Assembly (NCBI RefSeq): GCF_021917145.1
Contig: NC_061065.1
Location: 4,221,168 to 4,285,167 of the forward strand
Source: Hypomesus transpacificus
Taxonomy: Eukaryota; Chordata; Actinopteri; Osmeriformes; Osmeridae
DNA: 64,000 bases
Direction of reading: 5' to 3'
Shown: positions 1-12,900 of the stretch, one piece after another
Numbering within the stretch: position 1 is the first letter of the stretch
Layout: each line of letters begins with the position of its first letter
Notes under the pieces: generated by a model
What the model saw: only the letters and a program-made list of their open reading frames with translations
The model's database searches: none
Told to the model about the DNA's origin: nothing
Position numbers and translations under genes: made by a program

Positions 1-1845
1 TTTACAAAAATAGACACAGTCCTACCAGTTTATCTCAGTCCAATTTGCTTAAAGGGACATCTAGTCTAGCCAAGCATCTCACCTGGACGCCATACATGGT
101 CAAAACGTTCTCCTAATCAAAACCGTATGCTATGCTAGGCTAGGCTAGCTAGCATCTGGACACCATACATGGTCAAAACTTTCTCCCAATCAAAACTATT
201 TGCTATGCTAGCTATCTCTCAGGTCATCCCCTTTTAAGTCAATCTCCTTAGTGATTTAGCAAGCTAGCGTGGGGGAGTCTGGTCACAGCAGGCTTGCCTG
301 AGGCCAACAGCCAACACGACTCCAGACACCTGTCCAGTCAAGCTGTACAGTTCAGCATAGCCTAGTGTAGTCTAGCACAGGCCCACTTAGGTAGGTAGGT
401 ACCAAGGGGAAATTGTGTAGTTAAATCTTAATTAAAAGATCTAAAAATGTTCAATTCATGATTTTTGGTCACCTGTCGTAGCCATGCATGGCACAGACAC
501 ACACCTGTACATGGACAAATGGCCTTGGCCAACTGATACATGCATTAATGCAACTTTAGCACTTTCTCCAGTTAGCACCTGCTGTTCCGCCTTCGCAAAC
601 TATAGCATGGCCACACGTCATACCAGTATAGTACTGACAGCTGATATTCAATTTAGACTTGTATACAAGCAGAAATGCCCTGGTCTAGCCTAGCTTAACC
701 TAGCCTAGCCTTACAAGCCTACTGTGTAATACTGTGTAGGCGTGTAGCCTTACTAACCTTGCTGTGTAAATGTACACATCTAAGTCCACCCTCATACAGC
801 GATCTGGTCACTCAGACTGGTCGAACTGGAACTAGGCCACCTGGACCTCTGATATCTAGGTGTGTTCCTTCTCTCCTTTCACGCCTATAGGCTTATAACT
901 ACAAAACAACAATCCAAAATGGAGTGGACTGTTGACAGGGTAAGCCCACGCCAATTAGGCGCACCAACTGACAAAGACATTGTCAGTATAGAACCACTGT
1001 CCTTAACCCAGTTCACACTTTGCCGATCACCATGGCTGGGTGAACATGGTGTTGTTTTGGGTTGCTGGTTGAAGGTGTGGTGGGAGGGTCTAATTTATGG
1101 GAATGAGATGACCCCTATACCATATTATCCCTTGTCCAAAAGACAGAAATTCTAACATTTTAACTACTGTCCTCATTTGCAGAGGTTTATTGCTGACAGT
1201 CAGGAGATATTACATGTAATGTCACTTCTTCAGTAGCTAATAAAGTTTCTACCCCCCAATTAACACCGTGGTGACATGGTTAGGGACGCTGACAATGGGT
1301 CCTTTGAGCGAGGGTACGTGTACTATCATAATGCTGTGCTATTCATAAGCTAACCATTCTGTGCTATGGGATCTTGGCATCCCATTAACAGTTCAATAAT
1401 TACACCATGGCCAGTTAGTTCAACAGTTTCCTTTCTCAGAGCACCCATAGAGCAAAGGTAGTGGTAGAGTCCTGGGGCTGTTATGGGGTGTGGGAAGGGG
1501 CAATGGGCAGGGTGGGCTGCAGGGACAGGGTCATGTACTGAGACAACAGATAGGATATGAGGCAGGACATTGAAGCTAGGGCAGGACGAATAGTATGCAT
1601 GCAACACAATAGAGAACAGTTAGGTGAAAGGATGGTGAACCTCTCAGCATGAAATCCTGATTTCATTCTTTTGTTCTGTTTTGTGCATGGGACACTGGAC
1701 TGGACAGTTGGTGAAACTGCACTTTTGTAAACTAATACTGGTTTGGTGACCATAATTTCAAATATTTTACTATTTTAGAGGTTTCTCTTACACAGAGGTG
1801 ATGGGTTGTGGAGGTGTGCGTGACAGCTTCTGCTGCAATACTTAC
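1..1845 (-). other. vash2 intron 1 (partial), no further exon seen
   Basis: I looked on the minus strand for the next vasohibin exon and found nothing resembling it. The sequence is AT-rich with runs of TAGCC/CTAGC near 120-150 and 670-715. Small ORFs here show no recognisable domain. Confidence 0.6.
73..215. repeat. Two-copy tandem duplication, about 65-75 bp unit
   Basis: The phrase CCATACATGGTCAAAAC occurs at about 91 and again at about 162. Each copy is followed by TTCTCC(T/C)AATCAAAAC and then by TATGCTAG, so one unit of roughly 70 bp is present twice in direct orientation with a few mismatches. Confidence 0.75.
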
Positions 1846-2166
1846 TTTGGGAAGATATGCAGCATTCCGTATTTTGTTAACCATCTCCTGGCCATCTGGA
1901 TGCACTTTCGCTACATGAGTCCACATCCTTTCCCAGGTCACTGTCTCAATAGGAAACCCAGTCCGGTTCACGTAGAACAATACGCCCCCGTCCTTCTCCT
2001 CCTCTTCTCCCGACGATCGCCCGGTGTTGTTAACTGTGTCCCCCGGGGAAGAGGACTCGGCACCGGGGCTAGAGTTAAAGCAGTAGCCGCTGGTGCTTTT
2101 TGACCGGTGCCTGCCCATTTTACCGGCGGAGGAGCAAGTGCTGGGGGCGGTGATCGGTCCTGTCAT
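1846..2166 (-). CDS. vash2: Vasohibin-2, first coding exon (partial gene)
   Basis: The ATG at 2166 opens 107 codons ending at a donor GTAAGT just after 1846. A longer reading from 2178 would begin with TTG, so I use the ATG. The N-terminus is serine-rich and low complexity. It is followed by a block containing EEEEKDGGVLFYVNR and TWERMWTHVAKVHPDG, which matches the conserved N-terminal part of vasohibins and is closer to VASH2 than VASH1 (KDGGVLF, KVHP, IRNAA). Vasohibins are cytosolic tubulin carboxypeptidases that act with SVBP to remove the C-terminal tyrosine of alpha-tubulin. The catalytic Cys-His residues lie in later exons, which are outside the window: bases 1-1845 look like intron 1. 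The neighbour flvcr1 is on the same strand, as in human 1q32.3. Confidence 0.9.
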
Positions 2167-4152
2167 TGTTAGAGTCAAAAAAGGGGTCTCTCTCTAGGCA
2201 GATGGCGGACCGTGGTGATTCCCCTTGTCGTTGTTGGTCCTGATTAATACATGTTGCTGTCGATCTAGATACCTACTCCAGTCTTTACCTCAGGACAATA
2301 AATAGGCTAAATTATAATCATGTAGCCTACTGCAATTATACTACTGGCAGACTATCTTATTTTATTAATCAATATGAAGAATTGCTGCAATGTACGCTAT
2401 CACAATCATATTGTCCTCGACTGCCACATATGACAGCAGGTGATCAAAGCGCACACAGTTGTCATGGAGCCTACCTCGCATGAAAATCCATTCATGTTTT
2501 CGTTATGCTAGTCAACCACAGTCGAAGTTGGGCTTCGTTGTCTGAGGCACCGTAACTTCATCCCTCTCTCACTCAAACCACTGCGGGGGCGGCTGACTCC
2601 CTCGGCTAGTAATGGTGACCTCTGCTACGCCTTCCTCCCACATCGTCAACATGTTGCCTCCCCATCGATCCTTTGGTCAAAAGCATCGTCCGGATGATGA
2701 AGGTATTTTTCAGTCACTAGCTTAATTAATTAATCACATGCTTGGAGCTAATCTTTTTTGATAAATTATTTCACGATGTTGTTCTCAATTGTAACCCCGG
2801 CAGCAAGCCACGTTCTAAGTGATTTGATTGGCCACAGCAACAAAGAGGGGCGGTCATATTTCTTTCACAGAGGGCTGACAAAAACGTTAGTGCAGCGTTC
2901 ATTAACATCATTAATAATAACAACACTAACAACTAATTGCTGTCCAGTTTTTACAGTGTTACGAAAAAGACAGTCGTGAATTAATAATAAGTTATAGCTC
3001 ACTTAGTGAAAGAATAGTCCCTACGTAAATAAGAGTAGGTCTGGTCCTAAACATTTGGCTAATTGTTGACTACATTTAATAGAAATATGAACGATATTAA
3101 CACAACAAACAATGGATACAAAGAATATTCTATCAAAGATAGATACTGTGGTTCAAATAACGAACTTCAATGATCCCGTTGAGGTTTGTTGATTTAGCCT
3201 GCCCCCTCCTGGACCAAAACGTTCCTCTCCTTTTTTATATTCTTATGAAGTAGGCTAGATGCACTACTACATTGGTTATAACGAGTATACTAAGAGTGAA
3301 CAATAAAAAATGGACGTGTCCGATTGAAGTGCTTTACTGTACCCAGTGTAGGTCATATAGCCATACTGCATCTCCATTCCAAATCGTATGTTATACACAT
3401 AGACTTTGTTTTAAAGTCTCTGCCGACAATTAGTTGCCCACTCCAACTAAAACCCGCTTTATTAAATTAAAACACTTTGTTTACAGAGTAGGACATGAAA
3501 TTATGTGCAACAGCAGATTTCAAAACCAGCCAATTTGGCTACATGCTGTACAAACTGGTTTCGAAGTAACATGTTTTGCACCTACATTTGTTTCACATAT
3601 CAGAGCACCTCATCGTTGAGCACAGCAAGGGTACAATTATAAAAAGCAGTAGGCTAACATAATGTTATCAACAAAAATGTTAGCCATAGTTCTTCCTTCC
3701 AGACAAAATAGAAATACATTAGTTAATGGATACATTTTTTTGTGTTAAAAAAATATTTACAAAATGATGCTATACTGGAATTCAGAATCCATCAATATTT
3801 TAATAAATAAATAAAAATAACTTCGATGCGAGTAGCAAATCCAATGACGGAGCTCTCAATTAACAAGAAAACGATATAACGTGGGTGATTAAAACTGCAT
3901 AGTCCACATCAACTTTTTCACAGGTGATGGGAATCTAGAGAACATGTTTGAGATGCTTTGTAAACTCCACGAAAAAGTTCATCCCTCACATTTTTTAAGT
4001 TTGGATTCTATATTATGTGCTTCGGTTTTAAACCATATTATTTCCATTTTATTTATTCCCGGTTGTGCTTCATTCCCTATGTCGTGCAGTTCCACAAATA
4101 ACCACTCAACGACACTGATGTTAGAATTTAGATCTACAGATTGAGTCGTCTC

Positions 4153-4427
4153 AAAGGGACAGTTCACCCAAAAATGTAAAATACAGCTTTTCCCTCTTAC
4201 CTGTAGTACTAGTTATTATATGTATTTTTTGGGGCACTTTGAGCACCCCAAGACTAGCCCAATCTAGTTCCGTTATAGTCAAGAGAAGGCAGGCATCTCT
4301 ACGGTCCATACCCCCAATTCCAAAACTCGGCAACTCGCACCCAAACAATCTAGATCGATAAATAGCACTACAGGTAAGTATATATAAAAACATATATATT
4401 TCTGATTTGGGGGTGAACTGTCCCTTT
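4153..4427. mobile_element. Short MITE with AAAGGGACAGTTCACCC inverted ends
   Basis: The left end reads AAAGGGACAGTTCACCCAAA and the right end is its reverse complement, GGTGAACTGTCCCTTT, giving about 17 bp of terminal inverted repeat around 275 bp. This end motif is common in cyprinid and other teleost MITEs. The right end lies in TTTAA and the left in TCAAAG, so a TTAA-type target duplication is possible but is not intact. No coding capacity. Confidence 0.8.
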
Positions 4428-4859
4428 AATAATTTAAAGATGCAGTCTTTTTCTCACAGTGTACCACACTTGCCACAGTTTCACATTCAAACAGCATGCA
4501 TTGAGTAGAAAACATGAATGTTGTTTGTGCATGTTTGTGTGCTCTAACCCTAAGTTGGCGAACTGAGAGCTATTTGGTGAGGCAGAGGTCTCACTCTGCC
4601 AGCAGAATAATGAATACTGTTCAATTGTACTGGACAATGGCAAAACATGTGAACACAGCATTTCATATGGTATAGTATAGTAGTAGAAGTATAGTAGTAA
4701 CACCACTAACCCAAACCCCATACATTGTACTGTGCAGGACTGTAATGTACAGCAGGTATCATCATTATTTACACACATATAGCCACAGTAAAATGGAAAA
4801 GGACTTGGATTGCAGAAACAGCCAGCAGCACATTATACAGTAAGTATAAAAGTGTATAT

Positions 4860-5096
4860 GGAGTAGTCTGAGAAATAGGCTCTAGGGAGTAAAGTTTAGG
4901 GAGTACAGTCTAGGGAGTAGAGTTTAGGGGGTAGAGTATATGGAGTAGCGTAGGGACTAGAGTTTAGGGAGTAGAGTCTATGGAGTAGGGAGTATAATTT
5001 AAAGATTAGAGTCTAGGGAGTAGAGGCAAGGGAGTAGAGGCTAGAGAGTAAGGTGCTGGAAAGTAAGAATTGGGGCAATACAGGGCTAAGTAATAG
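4860..5096. repeat. Degenerate minisatellite, TAGGGAGTAGAG(T) units
   Basis: Units close to CTAGGGAGTAGAGTTTAGG (about 15-18 bp) repeat with substitutions from 4868 to about 5060. The array resumes at about 5823 (AATAAGAGGCTAGTGAGTA) on the far side of the hAT element. The insertion therefore landed inside the array. Confidence 0.75.
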
Positions 5097-5104
5097 GCCT
5101 AGGG

Positions 5105-5814
5105 CATCGGTTTTCAAACTGGGGTACACAAGAACAAATCTGTAATGGCGCACAATGCATTGTATTTACTATAATTTGGCAATCTAATAAATGTTTCATA
5201 TCTATTTTTTCTAAAACTTCAGATGCGTTGATGATTGTTTCAATTGCGTGCTGACTACCAATGTTCAGTGCACACATGGCTAATTTATATATTAAACTAG
5301 CCCTGTTTTTAACAAAAGCCATATTTAAATATGTTAAGTAACAACTGGGGAGGCAGACTTAGTGGAGGTCTAATCCCTCCTCCTGTGTGTTTGTACCATC
5401 CAATCGTGAAGTCTTATTTTTGCAATTACCCGATTATTGGTTAATTTCAAATGCATGACCAATTAAAAGCCGAAGTTCTACCTTGCAGACTAATCTAACT
5501 ATTTGTTTACAAGCTGCTATGCTCTGTATGCCTAATGTGAAACCTGAAGAGTTTTCAGAGTTTAAGAGTTCAAATATGCATCGTTGGCTACAGACAGGTA
5601 CATTCGCAAAGGATGGAGCACATAGGGGTCAGCAAAAGAGCAGCGCAATTACATGAAATGTTTCAAATAGTTAGGTCATTGTTTTGTTGTTTTCATCCCG
5701 TATTGTACCATCTATACATATATATACTATATTATGACTACATCAGATGGGGGTAAGTGGTGGACTATATTATTTTGAATGGGTTACGCATATTATAAAG
5801 TTTGAAAACCCCTG
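5105..5814. mobile_element. 710-bp hAT-type nonautonomous element with perfect 8-bp TSD
   Basis: The left end begins CATCGGTTTTCAAACT and the right end, read in reverse complement, begins CAGGGGTTTTCAAACT, a 16-bp terminal inverted repeat with two mismatches. Both ends are flanked by the same 8 bases, GCCTAGGG (5097-5104 and 5815-5822). CAG-type ends with GGTTTTCAAACT and an 8-bp duplication are hallmarks of hAT elements. A 78-codon ORF on the minus strand inside (5086-5322) shows no motif I recognise, so I treat the element as nonautonomous. Confidence 0.9.
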
Positions 5815-6571
5815 GCCTAGGGAATAAGAGGCTAGTGAGTACAGTCTGGGGAGTATGGTTGCGGTGGTAGTGACTAAAGGGTAAGACCATAGAGCAGTGG
5901 TTCTGTAGGGTGTGAGAGGCAGGAGACAGGGAGAGAGGGAGGCATATTGCTCTAGAAAGAACTAGAAAACAGGTGCCCGACTGAAAAAAGTTCCTTCGGT
6001 TCGCTCTGGAAAACGTTGACGCGTAGAATCCCATATCCATCCTGTTGTCGCGGTTACAGTGAGGTCTCATGAGAGAAGCTTACAGAGGGCTTCATCATGG
6101 TGCCATTCGGGGTCGTTTCGTCGGAAGGGCACTCAGTAGGAACCTGGAGCATAGGAGACAAGACTGGCTTCAACCAGACCCCAACCCCAGGAAACCTAGC
6201 CTGGCTGTCAACACCTCCACCCCCTCCCACCAAGGAGAGCAGCTCTTTCCACAACCAGGGTGATGTATCACAGGCTGATTATACTTGCATAGCCATGGGG
6301 AAGAGTATCTTAGTGCCTGTGAGGAGGTATTTAACCACTTCTTGCTGCCACCCCTGTTCTGGGATACCCAGAGCTACAGAGCTACATAACACACTGAACA
6401 ACCGTTACTCCTCACTGCTAAAGTATAGGTAAACTGTGGCTGGATGTGAGGTTTTAAATGGCCAGGTGCCTGGTGCCATGGTCATGTGACCATGGTGATT
6501 AAAGTGATCTGGAACTGAACAGCCTCTATTGAGTCGTGTATGTGTGTGCGTGTGTGGGGTGGGGTGTATAA

Positions 6572-6904
6572 TTAACCAAGGTCAGTGCTAGGGGGTGAGT
6601 AGGACGCATGACTTGAAGGAGCAAGAGGGATCATGTGACGTACTGCCGTAATGCCTTTGGTTTCGACCCCCATGTTGACGTTGTTTCGTTTCAGCTCGGA
6701 TTTGATTAAGGCTGAGAAAACAGGAAAGAGATACAGTGGTGACGGAACAGACAGAAGCCAAACAAATTCATCTACAAAACAATATTCATGTTAAACATTG
6801 TGGGTGCCCAAGACTTCTGCACAGAACTGTATTACCATCCTTCTTTTCTGACTCTCTCTCACATACACATGCCTAACCTGTTAGGAGTATTTCCAGTCAA
6901 ATAT

Positions 6905-6954
<50 letters not shown>

Positions 6955-9900
6955 ATACGCACACACACAGTTTACCTGTGAGAAATATTCCCAGTAACAT
7001 CCACGCACACAAGAAGAGGTTCCCATAAACGGGATTATAATCTGTGGTGAGCCTCCCCTGGATCAGAGTGAAAATAATCCCAAACACCTGCCAGACAGGA
7101 GAGACAACCAGTCACAAGACACATGGATAGAGCAGCTCCTTTGGCGCGGTGTGTATACATTCAAATGTATACAATAATTTGTAAGAACAGTGTCACAAAC
7201 AGTGACAGAGATTAACAAATTATAATTCAATGAATTTAAATGTGAGTGATAAATAGGATCATCATTATTAATAACAATTGTCCTCATCCTCTTTGACGCT
7301 GTACCTGTGCAAAGGCGTTGAGCAGACCGGAGGAGGTGCCCTCAGACTCGGGGTAGGTGATCTCCACCCCGAACTCGAACCCAAGAGGCAGGTAGCCTGT
7401 CATGAAGAACCTGAGAAGGAACATGGATGGACGGTAAATGGGTGTTTTGTCGTTTTCAGATCAATGCCATGTTTGTCAACTGACATGGCGTTCCATTTGC
7501 TTTGAGCAATCTTGGGCCTATGTCACTGAAGTTTCCATTCTCAAAGCTGAACTTTAACTTGGCTCCTTACCTATTCAAGCCATCCCAAAAGATTTGCTGT
7601 AGGTGCTTTAAAAATGTTAACAAAATTCTAAATTATATACGAGTTAATTCATTTATCCATCCATCCATCAGCAACTGCTTACCCGGAGTCGGGTTGCGAG
7701 GGAAGCAACTCCAGAAGGGGGCCCCAAACTTCTCTATCCTGAGCCACATTAACCAGCTTCGACTGAGGGACCCCCAGGCGTTCCAGGCCAGTGTGGAGAT
7801 ATAATCTCTCCACCTAGTCCTGGGTCTTCCCCGAGGCCTCCTCCAAGATGGACGTGCCTGGAACGCCCAAGGGGCATCCTTACCAGGTGCCCAAACCACC
7901 ACGACTGGCTACTTTCGAAGCAAAGCAGCAGCGGTTCTGCTCCAAGCTCCTCGCGGATGACTGAGCTCCTCACCCTATCTCTAAGGGAGACGCCAGCCAC
8001 CCTCATGCGGAAACCCATTTTTGCCGCTTGTACTCGCGACTTAGTTCTTTCGGTCATGACCCAGCCTTCATGACCATAGGTGAGGGTAGGAATGAAAATT
8101 GACCGGTAGATCGAGAGCTTTGACTTCCGGTTCAGCTCTCTTTTCTTGACAACGGTGTGATAGAGCGAGTGCAATACTGCCCCCGCTGCCCCGATTTTCC
8201 AGCCAACCACCTGCTCAATTCTCCCCTAACTCGCGAACAACAGCACGAGGTACCTAAACTCCTTCACTTTGTATAAGAACTCTACCCGGAGTAAGCACTC
8301 CATCGGTTTCCGAGGTCCCCCGGACCTCAGATTCAGTTTTATAATAATACATTTATTAAATTCATTTTTATCATATTAATTAATGAAACATTAATTCATT
8401 CATATAATAATAAGATGACTATTTATTTATTTATTTTACACAACATTGCTAAGGAAAACCTTAGTGGATGTGATCTTACTCACCCCAGCACACCGGCGTT
8501 GACAAACACTATGTAGATGTTGTTGAGGTCCAGAGTGAAGGTGAAAACCAACATGCCCATGAAGGAGAACACGTACACTAGCAGAGTGGTCATCCTGGAT
8601 ACACACACACAGGAACGGAACACACACACAGAAACACACACACAGGCGCAAGTGGTTAGGACAGAACATAGGCTGGCAGAGTTATGAAACTACAGTGAAA
8701 CACAATACTGCCAAGTCGGCTTGGCCGTGTAATACATGGATGGACCTCTGGGTTGCTCCAGAGAACTGTGTCATACCACGTCAGTTTTAGAACATGACGC
8801 TGCACCTGAAGATACACAGTGTGTGTGTGTGTGTGTTTGTGTGTGATTGGCCAATACTTGAATGCCTTGCTGTAGTCCAGCCATAGACCACAGATGATGG
8901 AGCCCACGATACCAGCCGCTACCAGGGTCAGTCCGATTCTGCCCGCATTGAGTTCCTGGTTCTGTGGAGGGAGGGGTGTAGAGCAGAGAGAGGTTTGTTA
9001 AGATTTACAGGGTTTCCATGGGGTCTGAATATTTCTTTAGTGGGTGTAACAAGCCCAGCCCCAGCTGTCTTGTAACACAGACTGCATCTGCAACATGATA
9101 CCATATTGTTTCTGAGATTCTGTTAAGGTACTGTGTCTAGTAAAACACTCAAAATGTCCTAACTTTGTTCACTACTGCACTGACTATATGCACTGTTTGT
9201 TTAGTAGCTTTGGATAACTTAACTTACTCTAACTGAATTAACGTAAATGGGATTGTACAGTAAAAAAGAATGTGTGAAATGTGTGTGTGCGTGTGTTTAT
9301 ACCGCTGAGGATTTACAGGCTGACTGATGGGAGAGGACGGTTAAGACTTGTTCATCTGACATTTGAACACAAAGAGCTAGATCGAGAGTTATCCCAGTCT
9401 GCCAAAGTAGTTATCGCTCCCATTCCTAGTCTGGGTAGCAGGCATGCGTGAACGCTGGCTAATGACGACCGACCAGACAAAAGACTCACATCCAGCCAGG
9501 GTTTGAACTCTTACTTCAACACTGCAGTCATCCTCTCCCTCTCTCTCGCTCTATCCGTCGCCCTATCTCACTCAGACGTTTTCTTTTAACCCACGTCCTC
9601 AGTCTACCCTGGTGCATTTACATAGTCAAAGCATTCACAGACAATGTCCTTCCATATCTGTTTGAACAGATCTGGTTTGCATCTCACACCTCGTAGCAGG
9701 ACATGATCATCTGATTGAGCAGGGTGGAGACAGAGTAGAAGGAGCCCGTCATGATGCCTGCAGGGAGAGGACAGCCAAAACCAACAAAAACCATGAAACC
9801 CCACCGCGAGAAACACATTTGACAAATTGTTATGAAAACATGTATTTATTGTATGTTCTGTCTTGTTTTGTGTTCATTGTCTTTTCCATTTATGTTGTAA

Positions 9901-12900
9901 AACGCCTTGAGATGCAATTTTTGAAGGTGCTATAGAAAATAAGGTTTTATTCTTATTCTTATTGATGACAGTTAATAGTTTAATATCATCTATTAGGTAG
10001 GACTTTTGTTTTTATGCTGTTTCTTTGGATAATGCGCCAACTGGAGGGAGCGCTCCTAATTGTGTTGCATGCAAAGCTATACAATGATAATTAAGCCTTT
10101 ATATCTTCAATTCAATTTTCAATGGACTTATTTGCATGAAAGTTATTGTCAAAGGGTAAACAACCGGAGCTGTCCGTCCCCTCGGGTCTTACCGTAGCTG
10201 ACGAGGAGCAGGATAAACGCCTTGTTCCTGAACAAGTTGACTATGGAGCGTTTGTAGGAGTAGTCCTCGGGGGGGCCGTCGGGCAACACCGCCTGGGCAT
10301 GGCTGGGGGGTATGGGGGGGTGGTCCTTCATCACTGGGGGGGGGGGGGGGGGGGGGGGGGGGTGAGAGGGAGGGGGGGCACACAGAGGCAGCGTCATGGC
10401 ATGGGCAAAGGCAAGTTTCATCCGTCTCTTCTCCAATCTCTGGAGGGCTGAATTGTTTCCTCCCATGGTTTCTTCAATTTTTTTCTGAAATTCGTTTTTC
10501 CTTTTTTCTTCCTTGAGGGTTAAGTTTGGTTGAGGGCCAGTTCTATGGGCGTATGGGACATTGCTTGTAAAACAGGGCTATACAAATCAATTTGATTTGA
10601 TTCTGAAAGGGTGCGACTGCTCGGTGTTCTGGGTTTATAAGTAATAAGCAATCTGCAGACTGGAGAGAAACTCAACATCAAAATCCCCAGTTCCGACACA
10701 GTGGTGCTGGCAAAGTCTCTCTGACACATGAAGGTCAGAGGACGGTGTTTATAGTAAATACACAAAAACAAAGATAGCATATAGCCATGTTTGTTGTTAT
10801 AGGTAGGCGGATACTACATCAGACACATGACTGTCATCAGAACACACAGATTGATAGTAATGGATGATAAGACCGAATATATGAATGATAGATAAGGTAC
10901 GAGCAGATATAGTGATTGTGATGAACCTAAACACATGGGAACGCCACGGACATGATTTCAGGTCACTTTGTGGTATACAGGAGAATACGTCTTCTGCGAA
11001 CAGGTCACGTGTTCCATTCACCGTTTCACGAGTGCTGTGTTTATGACAGCATTGTCTCTCTCTCTCTTCTATACACTTACACACCCATCACACCGTCTCC
11101 CTTACCTACACAGACATGGTAAGTATTTATATAGAGCATATTGTATACAAGCTGAGTGCTGTGGGTGTCTGTGTCTATAGAACCTAAGTTACAACTGTAC
11201 TGTAGAAACGACAGTTACAGTGTATTCGTATGTCCACATGCCAACACGTCCGCACACACATAGTGAGAGAGACTACATTCAACTACATTCAGCCAGAGAA
11301 GTCTGGCTTGATGAACACAACTTGTCCATGTAAGACACGGCTCTCCTCACCTGAAACAATGAAAGGAACGCCTACACGTTAATCGTGTAACACTATCCTC
11401 CTCGCTGGAAAAGATTAAAGACAGAACACTGTTCACCTAGCACTACGGACGTTAACCATAGGTCAATGACCGATTCACTAGCATTATGAAGTCATTTTCA
11501 ATGTATAGGGGCGATAAGTTTTTTGTGCTTTATGAGCAGTATGGACGTTAACCATAGGTCAATGACCATAGGTCAATGACCGATTCACTAGCATTATGAA
11601 GTCATTTTCAATGTATTGGGCCTGGAATGAGCAGCCCATTTGACCTGCTGTTCCAGTCTCAGTCATCTCCATCTCTGACAGAAAGTTCTGTCACAGCCAA
11701 AAGGACCTTAGTGGAAAAGCTTGATGCCCTGCTTACCTATGACCGTCAGTATGAAAAGCAGGGTAGAGACAGCTGCGGTACCATAGAACATGATGCTGAT
11801 GTTTTGAGCCATCAGCTCTAAGTTGTCCGCTGTGTTTGGTACCAGGACGGGGGGGAGCAGAAACCCAATGGCCGTCCCCAACTGCAACACAACAAGCAAC
11901 AACAATCAGTACGGGACAAAAAATATGGCCCCGTTTTGCAGTGTCAAGTTGTTATTTGGTTGTACACAGCTATAACTCCGAGCCTTGCAGATAGGTAAAA
12001 TAAAATATTATAACCGACTGATTTTCTGTGGTAGTTCTGCTGTTGATTCATTTCTGCGTTTGTATACATGCAAAGTAGAAATAACTTGCACTGAATGGCC
12101 TTTGTTGTTTTACTAAATAAAGTACAAAATATTAAACATAGTAGGCTATACAAAGTACAGTTTTAGTAGGTTATGACACAATACCTTTAGTACACACAAT
12201 GGAAGAGATTGAACCATAGAAAGACTGTTACAACATGCTTTCCCACTGCTAATTAGCCTGCCCACCTGGTTACCGAGCACTGCCGTGGCGCATGCCGTGG
12301 ACACCTCTTTCGGCCCGAACCACACCGAGGCAATCCTCGAAGGCAGCCCGAGGATGAACACCTGTGCCACGGAGCAGATGATCTGTGCCGTCATCGTGAC
12401 ACCAAATAGGTCGGGGCGAACGCTGGCGCACTTCATCCACGCTCCGATGCAGTTCAGCCCTGCGCCGATTAGAGCCGCGAGTTTAAGCCCCTTCTTATCC
12501 AGAAGCCACGAAGCGGGGAAAATAAGAGGGACGTAGGTCACCATGTAGACGATGGATAACAAGTCGATTTTGTCGCTGGTCACGCCGTAAAAGTGGGTGA
12601 ATATGTTTGAGATGATGCTGTACTGGATCCACTGGAACGCATTGACGAGCGAGTAAAGACTGAAAACGGCCAGGACAGCGAATCGCCTTGAGTAGAGCTT
12701 TGTTTCGAGGCATTTCTCCTCGCCGGGAAGCATCGCCCCTTTCTCATCAGGGGGGATCTCCTGTTCGAGCGCTTTCGAGTCTAGTCCGTAGAGACTTGCG
12801 GTTCCATTCAATATTTCAGGATATTGTTCACAGTCAGCGGCTCCTCCGTTCAGCACCGGTGCCTTGCAAACTATGTAAATTTCGTCAGGTGCGTTGTCAC

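Larger units (their letters stand above)
2200..6571. other. Intergenic region between vash2 and flvcr1
   Basis: No gene is supported here. The region holds the vash2 promoter side (2.2-2.7 kb), a MITE at 4153-4427, a degenerate GGGAGTAGAG-type minisatellite at about 4860-5060 and 5820-5870, and a hAT-type element that interrupts it. The 3' UTR of flvcr1 should occupy the right-hand end, but I could not place its poly(A) site. Confidence 0.6.

Noticed and set aside
2167-2178. Four-codon upstream extension of vash2
   Set aside because: It begins with TTG, not ATG.
10146-10466. Overlapping ORFs of 64-105 codons with glycine or proline runs
   Set aside because: Shadows of flvcr1 exon 3 extended through the G27 homopolymer.
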